Positions 47,521-59,645 of a DNA stretch of 64,000 nucleotides are shown here, one piece after another. The translations under genes were made by a program, and so were the position numbers. Every line of letters begins with the position of its first letter. The first letter of the stretch is position 1. Source of the DNA: Rosellinia necatrix. Taxonomy: Eukaryota; Ascomycota; Sordariomycetes; Xylariales; Xylariaceae. The stretch lies in NCBI GenBank assembly GCA_021209875.1, contig JAGYVD010000005.1, positions 4,068,001 to 4,132,000 on the forward strand. Direction: 5' to 3'. The notes under the pieces are model-generated. The model was not told the origin of the DNA. It searched no databases and saw nothing but the letters and a program-made list of their open reading frames with translations.

Positions 47521-48618
47521 ATGCAATTGAGATCCCCTCTCCCCTTCCCTCCTCCTCATCGCATTGCTATGTATACTAACGTTAAGTAAGGGACTTCTGT
47601 GCAGAATAACCCTTCTCATCCCTCCAATCCTGCACGGTTCTCGGCCCATTCCATTCCTCCCCCAGCTTTATCCACCCGACCAGGCACTCGCATTCTCTCA
47701 CTGCCTATTCGCCCATTGCTTAGTTACGTGTTGTTAAATATAGCTTTGAAGATCCCGACGAAGAGTGACAATGTCAAATCACCAATCTTCAATCGTGTTA
47801 TGTGTGTCTTATGTGTGTATTTTACGGGAGTCTCCTGCAATGTTTACTGGTTTAGCCTGTGTTTCTAATGCTGTTTATTATATTCCCCTGGAGATAATTA
47901 CAATCCTTCATCGCGAGCTCATGTTCTCGGTTGTGTCTAGACCCTTGTAATTAGTAGCGATATAGTATACAAATCTGCGAATGTTCGCGAAAGTGTCCTC
48001 TACCGGCCTAATTACCCCCCACGGAGAGACCCGATTGAGGTTTTTTTTTTTTTTTAGTGTTTTGTTTCGTTTTCTTTTTTGGTTTGTCCATTTTCGACTC
48101 GGTTGTGTATGTAAGTGCTTAAGCGTGATGTAAAAAAAATAAAATAAATCAAATCTTTCTCTTGTTATCCCGACCCATGATTCCTGGGGTTGTCGCCAAG
48201 CGAAACTATATCCCTATGTATGGTCGGTCGGAAGATGTTGGAAGCGGTTCTCGTATCCCATGACCATTTTGCATGGTGTCGTCGATGCCCCGGGCGCCAC
48301 CCAGATAAAGTACAGAAGCCAAAAAAAAGGAAAGGAAAGATAACATAAAAAAAAAAAAAAACCCCTGAGAAGAAGAAAAGGAAGATAAAAAAAGTTTAGC
48401 GTACAATACGTTCCCCATGTGCCCATATTCCTGCTCGCCATGCAAAGTGAAACGTGTCTATGCGTATGATGATAATATCTCCTGAATCCGGTCCGTCCTT
48501 GGGTATGCCTTTGAATACAGCGAAAAATTGAACAGTTAAGAGAGTCGTGGCCTGGCACCGCATCGTGATATTGTATCCCCGCCTAGCGAAAGCAAAGTTC
48601 TGTCAAGCCGCCGCCCGG

Positions 48619-50005
48619 CTATCTCCTCGTGTAGGGCGGCATGTCCGTCATGCTGTGACCATTGCCACCCCGCGGGAGCGACATGGGTGGCAGATGTGGC
48701 GTAGGGGCTACCAGATGTCCGGAGGAGCTAGGCACCGATCTGATCGGCATGCTGTAATTATCGTAGCTTTCGGTGCTACGCAGATCCATCGTGCCGATGT
48801 CGAATCGCTTCGAACAGCCGTCTTCCATGTGTCTACAAAAAACCACCCAGTGTCAATTCGGCTCAATAACGCCACGCAAATAATGCGCAAAAACAGATGT
48901 GTTGTGCTGTGTTGTGCTGTGCTGTGCTGTGCTGTGCTGTGCTGTGCTGTGAGAAATCTTTTGATGATGGGACTTACCTCCGAAGCGTATCTTTCCTCGC
49001 GAAGTGGCGGCCGCAGTAGTCGCACTTGTGATTCTTTTCTTTCATGTGGACGCTCTGGTGGTGCCTCTGCAGATCCGTCTTCCGTACAAACTTCTTATTG
49101 CAGTCCTCGTACGTGCAGGAGAAGGGGTACTCCCTCTTCTTGTCGTGGGTCTCCATGTGCGCCTTGTAGTTGTAGCTCCGGCTGAAGAGCTTCCCGCAGC
49201 CCTCCACGTCGCACTGGAAGTTGGCCTCGTCCTTCGTCGTCAGCTTGCGCGTCGGCCGCTTCGGGGCCCGGGGCAGCTTCGGGGCCGCCTGTTGCCGCAC
49301 GAGCGGGCTCACGCTCCCGCCGGGGCCCGGGTAGTACGGGTCGGCGTCGATCGGGGGGTAGTCTGATTTCGCCCACGAACCCGACGGGGCGTCCGACAGG
49401 TAGCCCGAACTGCCGCCCTGGGACCCGTAGCTCCCCGGTTCCGCTATCAGGGCGTGGGCCGACCGCGGCGAGGGATACTGGGACATCTCGCCGCCGCTGG
49501 AATATTCGTGGCCGCCTTCCAGCTTGATCCGTGGCATGGGCGACGTGCTCTGGTAGGAGAGTGAGTGCCGGGAGGAGTTTGGGTCCGGCGAGCGAGACGG
49601 CATGGAGGCGAGGGAGGGCGGGGCAAATGAGAGTGCTGGTGCATGGGCTATATGCGTCGAGTAGATGTCGTGGCTGTAAGACGCATGCATTGCCGAATCA
49701 TAGCCGACGTATGGCACATAGTCGGAAGACATCATGCCCTGGTTCCCCATGGACGGATCGGAGTGTATCACGGTCGTCTCGGCCCATTCGGCCGACGTTG
49801 TTGCATCGAGACGATGATGCGGGTGGCCAGAGTCCATGGCAGGCGACACGGCAGAGCAAGGTTGTTCGTATACGGAATCAAGTTTGTAGTAAGAGTCGAC
49901 GAAGTCCGAGGGTGGGTAGTCAAGGCCTAGGCTTGGGCTCCGGGAGTAATTCGAGTTTCGAGAGGACGACGGCGATCTAATCAGTGACGGGGGTGATAGA
50001 TCCAT
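48619..50005 (-). CDS. C2H2 zinc-finger transcription factor
   Basis: Predicted nuclear DNA-binding regulator of 413 residues. Exons 50005-48978 and 48832-48619 with a 145-bp intron (donor GTAAGT, acceptor TGTAG); the join makes DTLRRHMEDGCSKRFDIG. The first 260 residues are Ser/Pro/Tyr-rich and disordered. Then come three fingers: FQCDVEGCGKLFSRS...HMETH (about 265-288), FSCTYEDCNKKFVRKT...HHQSVH (about 296-320), and KCDYCGRHFARKDTLRRH with a final Cys (about 328-349, C2HC-like), the last split by the intron. A short Pro/Ser-rich tail ends DMPPYTRR. The start ATG 50005 (MDLSPPSLIRSPSSSRNS) is preceded by a 4.6-kb spacer, typical of developmental regulators. I cannot name the ortholog. Confidence 0.9.
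48901..48951. repeat. (TGTGC)n pentamer repeat in the zinc-finger gene intron
   Basis: About ten gctgt units, two with a T change, inside the intron 48833-48977 about 30 bases from its donor site. Confidence 0.92.
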
Positions 50006-50490
50006 GGTGAGAGGCAGGTCTCTCTGTGTGATAAGGCGACGTTGATTATTATAACAAATAGCCGACTTAAGCAGGGTGAGGCGCAGACAGGGTAGGCAGT
50101 TGGTTAGGGATTCATTATGTCAGAGGGACGTAGACGTGGCTTTCCGAGTTGACTGTGGTCTGTCTCTCTACCTGACCTAGACACGGGGGGGGGGAAGAAA
50201 ATGAGTTGGGACAAGGCCTAGGTAACAGAGTAGATATACAAAGTTCCAACAGCTCAATGCACCCGAGATGGGAAGAAAGTAAATAAGTAGATCAAATGAA
50301 GACGGTAGGAGGAGGCACAATGAGTACCTATACCCACAAGCAAGGTCACGGTTGTGCAACTCTGGGGGGATATGAGATGGAGGGAGGGGTGTGGATGGGA
50401 TCTTGGAAGATGCTGTGTAGTTCTATAATAAGATAGTAAAACCCATTAACTAGAGGGATCGAGGTAGGTAAAGACCGTCAAGGCAGAATT

Positions 50491-50554
50491 AGCATATACA
50501 TACATACATATATACATACATACACATATACACACATACACACATACCTACCTA
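50491..50554. repeat. CATA-type repeat
   Basis: cataca and tatacacacata units, degenerate, ending in cctacctac. Confidence 0.88.
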
Positions 50555-51268
50555 CAAACATAGTAGGCCCACGGAGAGAGCTGCACGACCGGCCGTGTAG
50601 ACAGACCATGTATACGTGACCGTAGTCGTTGATGATGATAGGGCGGGATGCCGTGCGTTACGGCCACAGGGGGGTGGGGGATGAAGCCTGGGCACGGCTG
50701 AAAAAGGCGGTCCTGCATCGTGGTGGAGGTACCTCGATGAGAATCCTATACCCGGACCGGTACACACCAAGTACAAGTATGATGACATTCCTTACTCTGG
50801 AAATGGAGTCGAGGGACGGGGAGAGGGCATTGGCTGCAGGAAGTGGGAAGGGGGGGATGGGGATGCAACCCTAACGTCTTGGGAATAGCTTGGGGAGTTC
50901 TACCCATGCCGCCTCCTACCCTTAACCCATAACCCAACATGTACAGAAGATGCGACCCAGGCCGCCTGCAGCTAGCCCACAATGGCACGCAACGAGGAAC
51001 CGTTAGAAAGCTTCCCCATGCCGCGAGCTCATGGTGGGTGGGTGTCGGCCGTGCTACGACGCACCCGGCCAGCCCGGTGTCTGTGCCATACCGCATCACT
51101 ACCTACTGGCCCGAGGAGCACGTCCAGCTGTATGTTGGTCTTGACCCGATAACTAGGTTAGGGCAGGCAAGGCGCAAGGTGAAGTAGGCAAACCAAACTA
51201 CCCATTGTATAGTTATTGTATGGATGGATGGAGCACTGGATGCCTAAACGGATAATAATGTTGTGCGG

Positions 51269-51346
51269 TAGTTAGTTAGTTGTTAGTTAGTTAGTTAGTT
51301 ACTTACTTACTTGGTTAGTTAGTTAGTCAGTCAATCAGTCAGTTAA
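51269..51346. repeat. (GTTA)n-rich repeat
   Basis: gttagttag runs that change to cttacttac, then to cagtcagt; a tetranucleotide array with ordered variants. Confidence 0.9.
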
Positions 51347-51969
51347 GGAGATCGGAAGCAACTCGAGAGTGGGCAGGCATTGAGATCCCTCTCCTCCTCT
51401 CTTGCTTGTTACGTCAATGTCCACGATAGCGCTGTTGCTTCTCAGTCACCTGGCATAATCCGCCGTCACGCCTGGTCGCCATATCACCCCCTCCCCTCTT
51501 CTGGCCTTGTTGCGGTGCCGGGGACAAGTTATTGCCCCGTCTTAATTGGATAATTGATCACATCACCCAGTCATCGTCCTTCGCCCATCGCCCCATTCTG
51601 TGCAGATAGCGGAACCAGGGACTTTCAAGACCAGCTTATTCATCTCAGATAGCCTACGTAGTATAGGGTAGTTATCTAGCGGCTCATACTCAACCGGAGC
51701 ATTGTGCATACCCATGTTGGACCGTGTGGGGATACACTGTTATTATTAGCCTGGGAAGACAAATCATAATAACTAACTACCAACATGTGTGTTCGGCTCT
51801 CCGCCAGTTAGTATCGAGTCCCCAGCGCCAGCCGACATATACCTACCCAACGGCCAAGCACAGGTCCCAAGACAGAAAGATGTCTCAGTTGCGATAGTTA
51901 CCGCCCGTGACAGCAGGCTAGAGTGTCGACAAGTCCAGAATGTTGCCCAGCTCTGCTGCACATCATGCA

Positions 51970-52013
51970 CTTCTGTCTCTGCTTCTGCCTTTGCTTCTGC
52001 TTCTGCTTCTGCT
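51970..52013. repeat. CTTCTG hexamer repeat
   Basis: Seven ttctgc-type hexamers with a few substitutions. Confidence 0.85.
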
Positions 52014-54611
52014 CGTTGGCTGTACTTGTAGGCTAAGGCGCGTTGGTTGGGTGCTTCCCCAGCAGGGGTACGAAAAGTTCGCTAAAGACCTTTCACGGCA
52101 TCGGCTAGGGCTCATCTTACGGCGGGGAGGAATACTGTACCGTAAGTCTGGCGGTTTACCCCGTCGAGTTTGGTTTGGCTTTCGTATATCTGGCACTAGT
52201 ACTTATAGCATGGCTCAAAGTGGAATGGTGATTTCACTTCTGTGATGAGACAGGGGAGAGGATTGCCAGGATGCACCAGGTCCCGTCCAGACGAGAGCCC
52301 ACTGGCCATTACTTAATCCGTAGACATCAACAACAAATAGATATAGGTGTATCCTGGGTCCGATCCTATTTTGTATGTATTTAGGTTGGCTGTATTTGGT
52401 GTTGGCTACGATGTGGTTATCCAACGTAACGTTCTCAACCCGACTGTGTAAGTCTATGCGCGTTTCATCGAGATAGGAAATGTTAAGATCGGGTAGGGCT
52501 GGCCGGGAACTTTTGTACTACAGAAACAGCACCGCTCTGGATAAATTAAGGGTTTACGGCGATAAAAGATCCTACTAACGTCGCTCGGATGTTCTCCCAG
52601 TTCCGCACCCTCGATTTCCCATGACCAATCAATCCCTCCTTGGGTTTTCGAGTTCTAGAATCGACGTGCATTGTCTCTATCCTTTCCCCTCATCTCACTT
52701 GTCTGATTCCCCCAGAGCCTACCTAGGTAGCGTTGCCACTGGCCTTCGTGTTATTTTTTTTCCGTTCGATATTTTTATTTTCGGCTCTGTGCGGGGAATA
52801 AAACGCCTTGGCGCCCCATCCCTTTCCGATCTTATACAGTGCACTAGTTTGATTATCTAGTGTGAGGACGTTCCCGGATAGCATCCAATCCCATGTGCGA
52901 CAATATAGTCCAGGGCCTGACTACACTAGACCCTTCACGTTCTATTTACACCACAAGTATGTACACCAAGAGTGTCAAGTGGAGTCCACGGCAGATCGCG
53001 AACCGTCCAAGAATAGAAGACTTCTTCGATCACGCTAGATCATCTCAAGTTGCCAACTACACTATATTTATTCTAAACTATTGACCCTGTTAGTGTCGTC
53101 TGCCGGGGGCCGAATTCCAAAACATCGCAAATACAAATCAAATCAGTATCGCATCAAGGGCATACCTTGCGACAGCTTTTGAGGAATTGGTCACACAGCA
53201 TGTGGGCGAAGAAGAGGTTGGCTATATTGTAGGTGAGGTAACTATCGTGAATACATATTTCGCGTTTTGACCCTGCTAGATCGATAACGGAATCTCGGCT
53301 GAGCTTTAGCTCCTCCCTTCCTTCTTATTTTTGTACTTGTAAATTCATAATTGTCCAACTACGACGAATGAAGACTAAGGCTTGAGAACCTAGGACACGT
53401 TTAGTTAATGACCCGCGCGACATAGACAAAGCCAAATTCCGGTAAGGGTTTCGAATGCAAGCCTCCTCGATGATTGTCGGATGGCTTTTATCCAATTCTC
53501 GGAACGATATCCGCGTGCAAGGCACATGACCTCAGTTTCAGCTGTCGCACGACCATGTTTTGACGAGTGGGGGAATAAGGCATCAAAAATACACTCAATA
53601 TGTCATATCATGTATCATGGGTTTCCCCAGCCTCCTAGCCTGCCAACATTCATGTATGGCTGAGCGTAATTTCCATGCATATCAGATGAAAGCGCTCTCG
53701 ATTGCATCCGACAGGGGAGAGGATGCACCGATTGCAATTATGGTTCGAGTTGAACACTACTTCGACTGACCGGGTCAATTTGAACTCATGACTATTCCAA
53801 TTGTGAGCCAGAATGTTGCGGATTTTCGTGTTTTGGTGGACATCCAAATAGTTATAGCGTGTTTAGGGTATCAAGAAATATAAGTATCTGAGCGATCACC
53901 GAGGGCATCAAGTCGATAGATTATGCTGCTGCCACAGGATAGTATGGAGGCGACCATACATACACCTGATGTGAGCTCAGGAATCCGATGTACGTTGCCA
54001 TTTTGTTCGCAATCGTAGCCCAGTATAAATATCGAAGCGAAGAGTATATAGATATTATAAGGAGGTGCAATTAGTCTAGTAAAGTACAGCGAAGAAACTG
54101 TGTGCGGTGCGGTGGTGTGCGGTGGTGGTGCGCTCGCATTGACTTTCAGAAGCATCAGGATCATCATGAAATGAAATAAAATACGAAATAAAAGAACGTC
54201 CACGATTTATTGCACACTGTTCAGTTAAGTTATAGGCACGAATTCTGGTGGTGGGCTTTTGAGCGCGGATCATGCCTTAATGAGACTCGTCTATCCAATA
54301 GTAGCCCAATTGGTTCTGGTCGTGCTTTATCGGAGGCTTGACTATCCCTTGCGTTGAGGCGTTGAGGCGTGAGGCTGGGGAGGCGGTGTTAGACCACGCT
54401 CCACGGCCCCCAAATTTTCATAATCTTCATAATCTCACGGCCCTGATGCTGCCCAACAGGACGCTGAGCGAATTAGTTCAAGGTGGAAAAGGGGGGGTTT
54501 TCCCACCTAATCATGATCAAGACACCAACGATTCCCCTTTCTGGATCATAGAGAAAACCCTCTAATTCAATGAGGCATGGCATGTCCCCCCATGACAGTC
54601 CCGAGCTCTGA

Positions 54612-57600
54612 ATGGATCCGGTGACAGCTCTGGGAGCCGCTGGTTCTGTCGTCGGCATCGCCGGGTTTGGGATCCAGCTATCCCAGATCCTCATCAAGTT
54701 CGTCTCGCAGGTCCGCTACGCACAGGAGCATCTCGAAGACATCGTGGCCGAAATCGACTCGACCACCTCAGCGCTTGAGGAGATATATTACTTCCTGAAG
54801 CAGGAGGTGCGCAACATCGAAGGCGGGAAAGCACTCAATCTCTTCTCGGAAAGCTCCTTAATCAAGGTCAAGGGAACTGCAGACAAGTGTTTGGTGGTGT
54901 TTTGGCGCATCGAGACCACAATTGCTGGCAGTGAGCCTGATGGACTTGAGGACCAGCTGGAGGACAGGCTCAATAGCTTTAATCAGACGCTCGCATCATA
55001 TCGTCCGAATTACCCCATAAAGATCGAATCTCAGCTAAGTTCAGACCCCCTGGGCTTACTGGATAAGGTTCGATGGGCGTTTCGGGCGTCAAGATTAGAG
55101 AGGTTTTGTAAAGAACTACAACGCTACCGAAACCACTTGGCGCTTTTGCTCCAGATTGTTTTATTGGGCAAGCAACAAGCAAAGCAGTAGGTATTTTTCT
55201 TCCAGAAGCAACACTATTCACCGCTAATGCCGTTAAGAAACCCAACCGAGGAGGACATCATATCGATACGCCAAACCTACACTCTCATCACTCACATAGC
55301 GACACCGGCGGAGTTGAACTTAATGGCGATAGAGGCTGCGGAAGAAAGTGAAAGACATCGAAGTAGGAGTAGGGGGCCCATCCGTTCAACGGTCTATCAG
55401 CCACCAAAACATCCTCAAACTGTGCCACCAACAAGATCAAGTAGCTCGAAACCCATACAACTTCCTGGGCCGGAAAGGTCGCATGGTCAGATAAGCCATC
55501 AACCCAACAGAGGTATCGTGCCTCACAGTGTGGATGTAAATAACTCGCAGCCATCAAATCCTCCCGGGGGCTGGCCCGGCGCATCATTCCATGTTTTAAC
55601 GCAGGAAACTGCCTATCATCCAAATAATTCGGTAAGTGAGACCTTATCAAGTAATCGGATTCGAGCTTATTAAACCTTAGTTTCAGGGAGAGATGCAAAC
55701 TGGCAACCAACCCTTGGTACCCTCCGTCTCAGAGTTTCCCAAGGCGCCCCCAAGCATACCTGCCCAGGGCGGAGAGGACAGGGATGTATATCTAGATCAT
55801 GAGCCTCAAGGCGATTCAAGCGCACCGGCAGGAAAAACCGAGCAGGCCCTGCGCCCGCTCCAGGCGGGACTAAAAGTGACCGATACAACTCTGGCTAATG
55901 GGATAGCCTGCGGGACACTGCCAGGCGCGTACCCTGGAGAAACTCAGCAACAGGTATCAAATCACGATAAAGGCGTGCCAGGTGTCCAACAGCAGCAGGC
56001 AGAGAGCACTGGCCCCGGAAGGCAGACAATAGGCGATTCATCGCGAGGGCAGATTACAACGCCGCACTATGCACCAAATAATAGTGTGCCCCCGTCCCGA
56101 GCGCCGAGCGCCATGGGCACGACGGGGGAAAATCCCACGGAGCAGGGGGCTGAGGAGCCGTCATCGGCAACTGCCCCAAACGAAAACAGCCTTGGTAAGA
56201 AACCGGTGTTGGTGCCCTCAGAGCCGAGTTCGAGTGTTCATCAAGACCAAAGGAGTCGTGATCGGGACGTAGCGGGTGAGTTTGGGACAAAAACCTTCCC
56301 ATACGTAATCCAGGAAAACGGAGCGTATCGACTACCGATCTCGTTGCAACTAAACCGCGAGGATAAAGCGGTATTGCTTCCTGAGCACAATATAGCAATT
56401 GAACTGGCCCTTCTGAGTCCGGGCCAGCTTCGTACCATCCAAACGCTCTTGCAGTATCACGGGGAGGCCGAACCTCACAAACTGGTCCGTCTCGAAAACG
56501 CGAGAGAGCCGGCTCGGAAATTCTGGCGAAGACGAAGACGAGTAACGGTGGCGTTTGTCGAAGGAGATGTCTCCAACATGCCCGGACTTCTGTCGCTGCC
56601 GGTCGATGCGTCGGATCAATCACCAAAGGGTAAAAATCACCTGTTATCCCTCGTACAGACTCGCCGCGAAAGGGCGTCATCAAGAATCGGACTACCCGGA
56701 TTCCAGGACGTGACTAATGATTTAATCAATGACATGCATGATCCTTGGAGCCAGGCCGCTGATAGGGAACAATTTACGGAATATAGTATATGGCATATTG
56801 AGCCATCCCGAGCCATGGGGAGAAGAAAACCGATGAAGGATTGGGCGAGATGTTTGTTGAGGGAGGAATCGCTGCCGCGTGCCGAGATAAAACGACGACT
56901 CACAATCCTAGACAAGGATCCGGCGACAGCTCTCAAAAAGACGGCCATGCTTACGACTGCCCAGCAATACCAAGTTTGGCGCTTAATTGAAGAGGCCAAG
57001 TTGGATGATCCAGACCCAGATTACCAATGGAACATCCGGCAGCTGGAAATCATACGCTCTAGAAGACTATTTATAGCGAAGCAAATTAGAGCGATCGTAG
57101 TATATTTGTCAAAGGCACCACTTGTGTAGGTCATCCGGAACCTCGCACGACCCGAAAAGGGTTCATACTAACATCTATGCCCGCCCATCTAGCACTCCTC
57201 GCGGCTCCCCTCGCGGCGTTGTTCAAGAAGTCCTCCCCGGCCCTGCCCATAGCACTTCTCATGGCGCCTGGCGTAGGAAGAGTGTGAATACGAGGAGGCA
57301 TGCCGCGCTGCAGGGCCCAACCAGCAGTGCTAGCTTTGTTAGCAATCTAGAGAGTGAAATCTTGGCCTTGCCGACGGATAGACGGGAGAAGTTAACTCGC
57401 CAGGAGGAAGCTATCGCTCGTGCCAATAGAATTATCGCTAACCGGCCGGCACCTCGACTAACCTCGAATTTTTCCGACGAGCGTCTCAGGACGAGGATAG
57501 ATGATCTGGAGAATGAACGTGTCAGAGAACGTGAAAGAGATCGCGAAGAAGAGCTCGCACGAAAAATCCGACTCCTGGAGCATCGGATTAATCGGGAACG

Positions 57601-59044
57601 GGAACTAGAGAAAGAGGATGAGCGAACTGCGTAAGTAACATCATGATCGACCCTCTACTCTGTCGCATGTCAATTTTCCGTGCCTTTACCCTACGCCCCA
57701 ACGAAATGCGTGTCCGGGGGTTTCGTAGGTTGTCGAGACTACGGCGAAGTTTACTAGGCAATGTGCTAACTCCTATTTTGAAGACGAAATATACGTAACA
57801 TTGAACGCAGGGCTAGGTCGAAGAGCCCCGACAACCCGTACGCAATAGGATGGGACCAGCTACGGACGCGAGAGAGCCAGGGGTCACTGGGCCGCGGACG
57901 CCAACTCAAGGCCAGACCTTACCTGCGCCGCCCTCCCTCGCCCGAGGCCGCGCTGGTTCGCTATCCCTTGCGCGACGAGCCCCTGCAAGATGGGGGGGAC
58001 CGAGGCGCCGTGCGGTTTAGGGAAGATGAGAGGCCGGATGTCACTCGAGAAGTCACCTATTATGACGAATCCGGGGCAGAGAAGGCACGCATTCGATACC
58101 CTAGCAAATTTGAGAGGCGGCGGTTCAACCCACGCATAGCATCGCAGCCCGGGGGGGAGAGCCAGCGCGCCGTCGAAAAACTGCTCCTAGAATGGACACC
58201 AATCGCCAAGGGCGGTAGCGATGACGGAGGAGGTCTCACGACGCCCGTAGCCGATGCTAACTGGGACACTGTCTCGGACGTTGCTGAGGATTTTATGATG
58301 GCAGAGGAATTCCCAACACCAGGACTAGCTGCGATACCGCTGGAGGAGCCAGTAGTTGGCGGCGACCAGAGTGCGGCTCAGGTGGAGAGCCGTCGGTTGG
58401 ATGTCGAAGAGGGAGGGGGAAGGGCAAACGGATCACAGCTACGCAATATGACGAATACCCCTAGTCTAGATGAGGAGGGCATTGCACAGGAGGCTGTCGC
58501 CGCCCCAGATTGGGGTACTTGGGGGGAAGCCAGGCTCGGCCTCATCTCCGGTGACCCGCAGCAGCTTTCGGGCCCGTCGAGTAAGACCGTGAATGATGCA
58601 AGCCCGGACATAGAGGAAACACGAGGGGATGCATCACGAACTCGCACGCCGGGAAGGCAAATCACACGCGAAGATGACGCTGGCGCCCGCTCCTCCCAGA
58701 AGGGCAAGAACATACCACGGGCGGCCACTCTGCCTCCTCAGGCTTCGCGGCAGCCGTGGGCAGACGGCGGCTGGGCACGCCAGGTCGTGGAAGAAACGGC
58801 CGCGGCGATGGAGCCCGACCGTGTTAGGGAGCGAGCCACGTCATCGTATTTCCCCATGTCTGCTACGGCAGTGTTACGGAGACTGGAGTCGAAATCTAGG
58901 AAGCGCGGCGGCCACCCAGACATGCCAAGCACGTCTTCACCCCCACCAGCAGCAAGGCACCTTGAGGATGAAGGTCGAATGCAAGGAGGCACCCCTTCTG
59001 ATGTGCCGAAGGCCCCTCCACCTAGGCGGCGGACTCTGGTTTAG
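54612..59044 (+). CDS. Fungal N-terminal (STAND-associated-like) domain protein
   Basis: Function unknown. I join five exons: 54612-55186, 55238-55631, 55687-57125, 57193-57630 and 57784 (or 57811)-59044; introns are 51, 55, 67 and 153 (or 180) bp, all with GTRNGT-like donors, one with a perfect TACTAAC branch site. All phases close, giving 1368 (or 1359) residues. Residues 1-190 match the widespread Pezizomycotina N-terminal domain (MDPVTALGAAGSVVGIAGFG, a hydrophobic helix, then FWRIETTI) also found ahead of NACHT/STAND modules. No P-loop or NACHT follows. After a Pro/Ser-rich linker there is a folded-looking part (YRLPISLQLNREDKAVLLPE...), an Arg/Glu coiled coil at about 905-960 (RVRERERDREEELARKI), then VEKLLLEWTP and a disordered tail. 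It lies 500 bases from the AT-rich block. Confidence 0.8.
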
Positions 59045-59543
59045 TACTACTATACATACGACTGAAAAGCAAACCATCGAGGTTGGATATTGAAGTGAAT
59101 GGTGGTGGAGTCAGCACTGGAGAGGCCGAGAGGATACGCAAGCTGGCAGATTTAATGATGATATGTATACCTCCCGAGTATATATGATGGATACCAAAAA
59201 GGATGTGTTTTTGTATTTGAATATGCATGGCGGCATGCAAAGCACGGTTGTACCATTGTTGTGGATGGTTTACGTTAAGGGTGGTGGAAAGGGGGAGAAT
59301 TAATTGACATGAAAGTTCACGTAGTAGGCATTAATAATATTGGCAATAAAAGTGTAGCAAAGGAATGGATCAATCTGTATGTATTAGGATGTAGAAGGGA
59401 TAAATAAGTCCAAGCCCTCGCACTACAGCTACTATGTACTAAGTGTTACATGTAGGTCTCCGTAGTAGGTCTCCCTGCCAGGGTAAGTGCTAGGGTAAGT
59501 GCTACAATCTGCCCCTAAAAAAAACAAAATGCTGCGTCCCGCA
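59045..59543. other. 3' flank leading into the AT-rich block
   Basis: Ordinary composition up to about 59515. It contains two direct 12-bp copies of gggtaagtgcta (59481-59504) and a duplicated gtaggtctcc just before them. Confidence 0.6.
59481..59504. repeat. 12-bp direct repeat (gggtaagtgcta x2)
   Basis: Two perfect adjacent copies about 40 bases before the compositional switch. Confidence 0.92.
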
Positions 59544-59645
59544 GCTAAAATACTCTATTTTTTATTTTTGTTTTTCTGCTAAAATACTCTATTTTTTATT
59601 CCTGTTTTTCTGTTAAAATACTTTATTTTTTATTCTTGTTTTTCC
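59544..59645. repeat. 34-bp tandem repeat, three copies
   Basis: Units start at 59544, 59578 and 59612, each beginning g[ct]taaaatact and ending tgtttttc. Copies differ mostly by C-to-T changes, fitting RIP-type mutation. It marks the left edge of the AT block. Confidence 0.92.

Larger units (their letters stand above)
37771..48618. other. 10.8-kb gene-poor convergent spacer
   Basis: No ORF with a recognisable domain or a fungal exon-intron pattern is seen on either strand. The largest open frame is 181 codons (43138-43683) in a GC-rich patch with competing frames on both strands. The rest is of mixed composition with many microsatellites, poly-T/poly-A runs (38771, 39720, 41850, 42312, 43727, 46181, 46418, 48042, 48347), CT runs (42346-42371) and TAGG/CCTA islands. 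It could hold non-coding RNA genes or decayed repeats; I cannot show either. Confidence 0.55.
50006..54611. other. 4.6-kb divergent region upstream of the zinc-finger gene
   Basis: The upstream regions of the zinc-finger gene (-) and the fungal N-terminal domain gene (+). Microsatellites at 50491-50554, 51269-51346 and 51970-52013. No ORF over about 120 codons with protein-like character. Probably promoter, long 5' UTR, or unseen non-coding transcripts. Confidence 0.55.

Noticed and set aside
53650..53847. Second B-box-like site and small ORFs near 53745
   Set aside because: No cloverleaf can be drawn by eye; ORFs are short and featureless.
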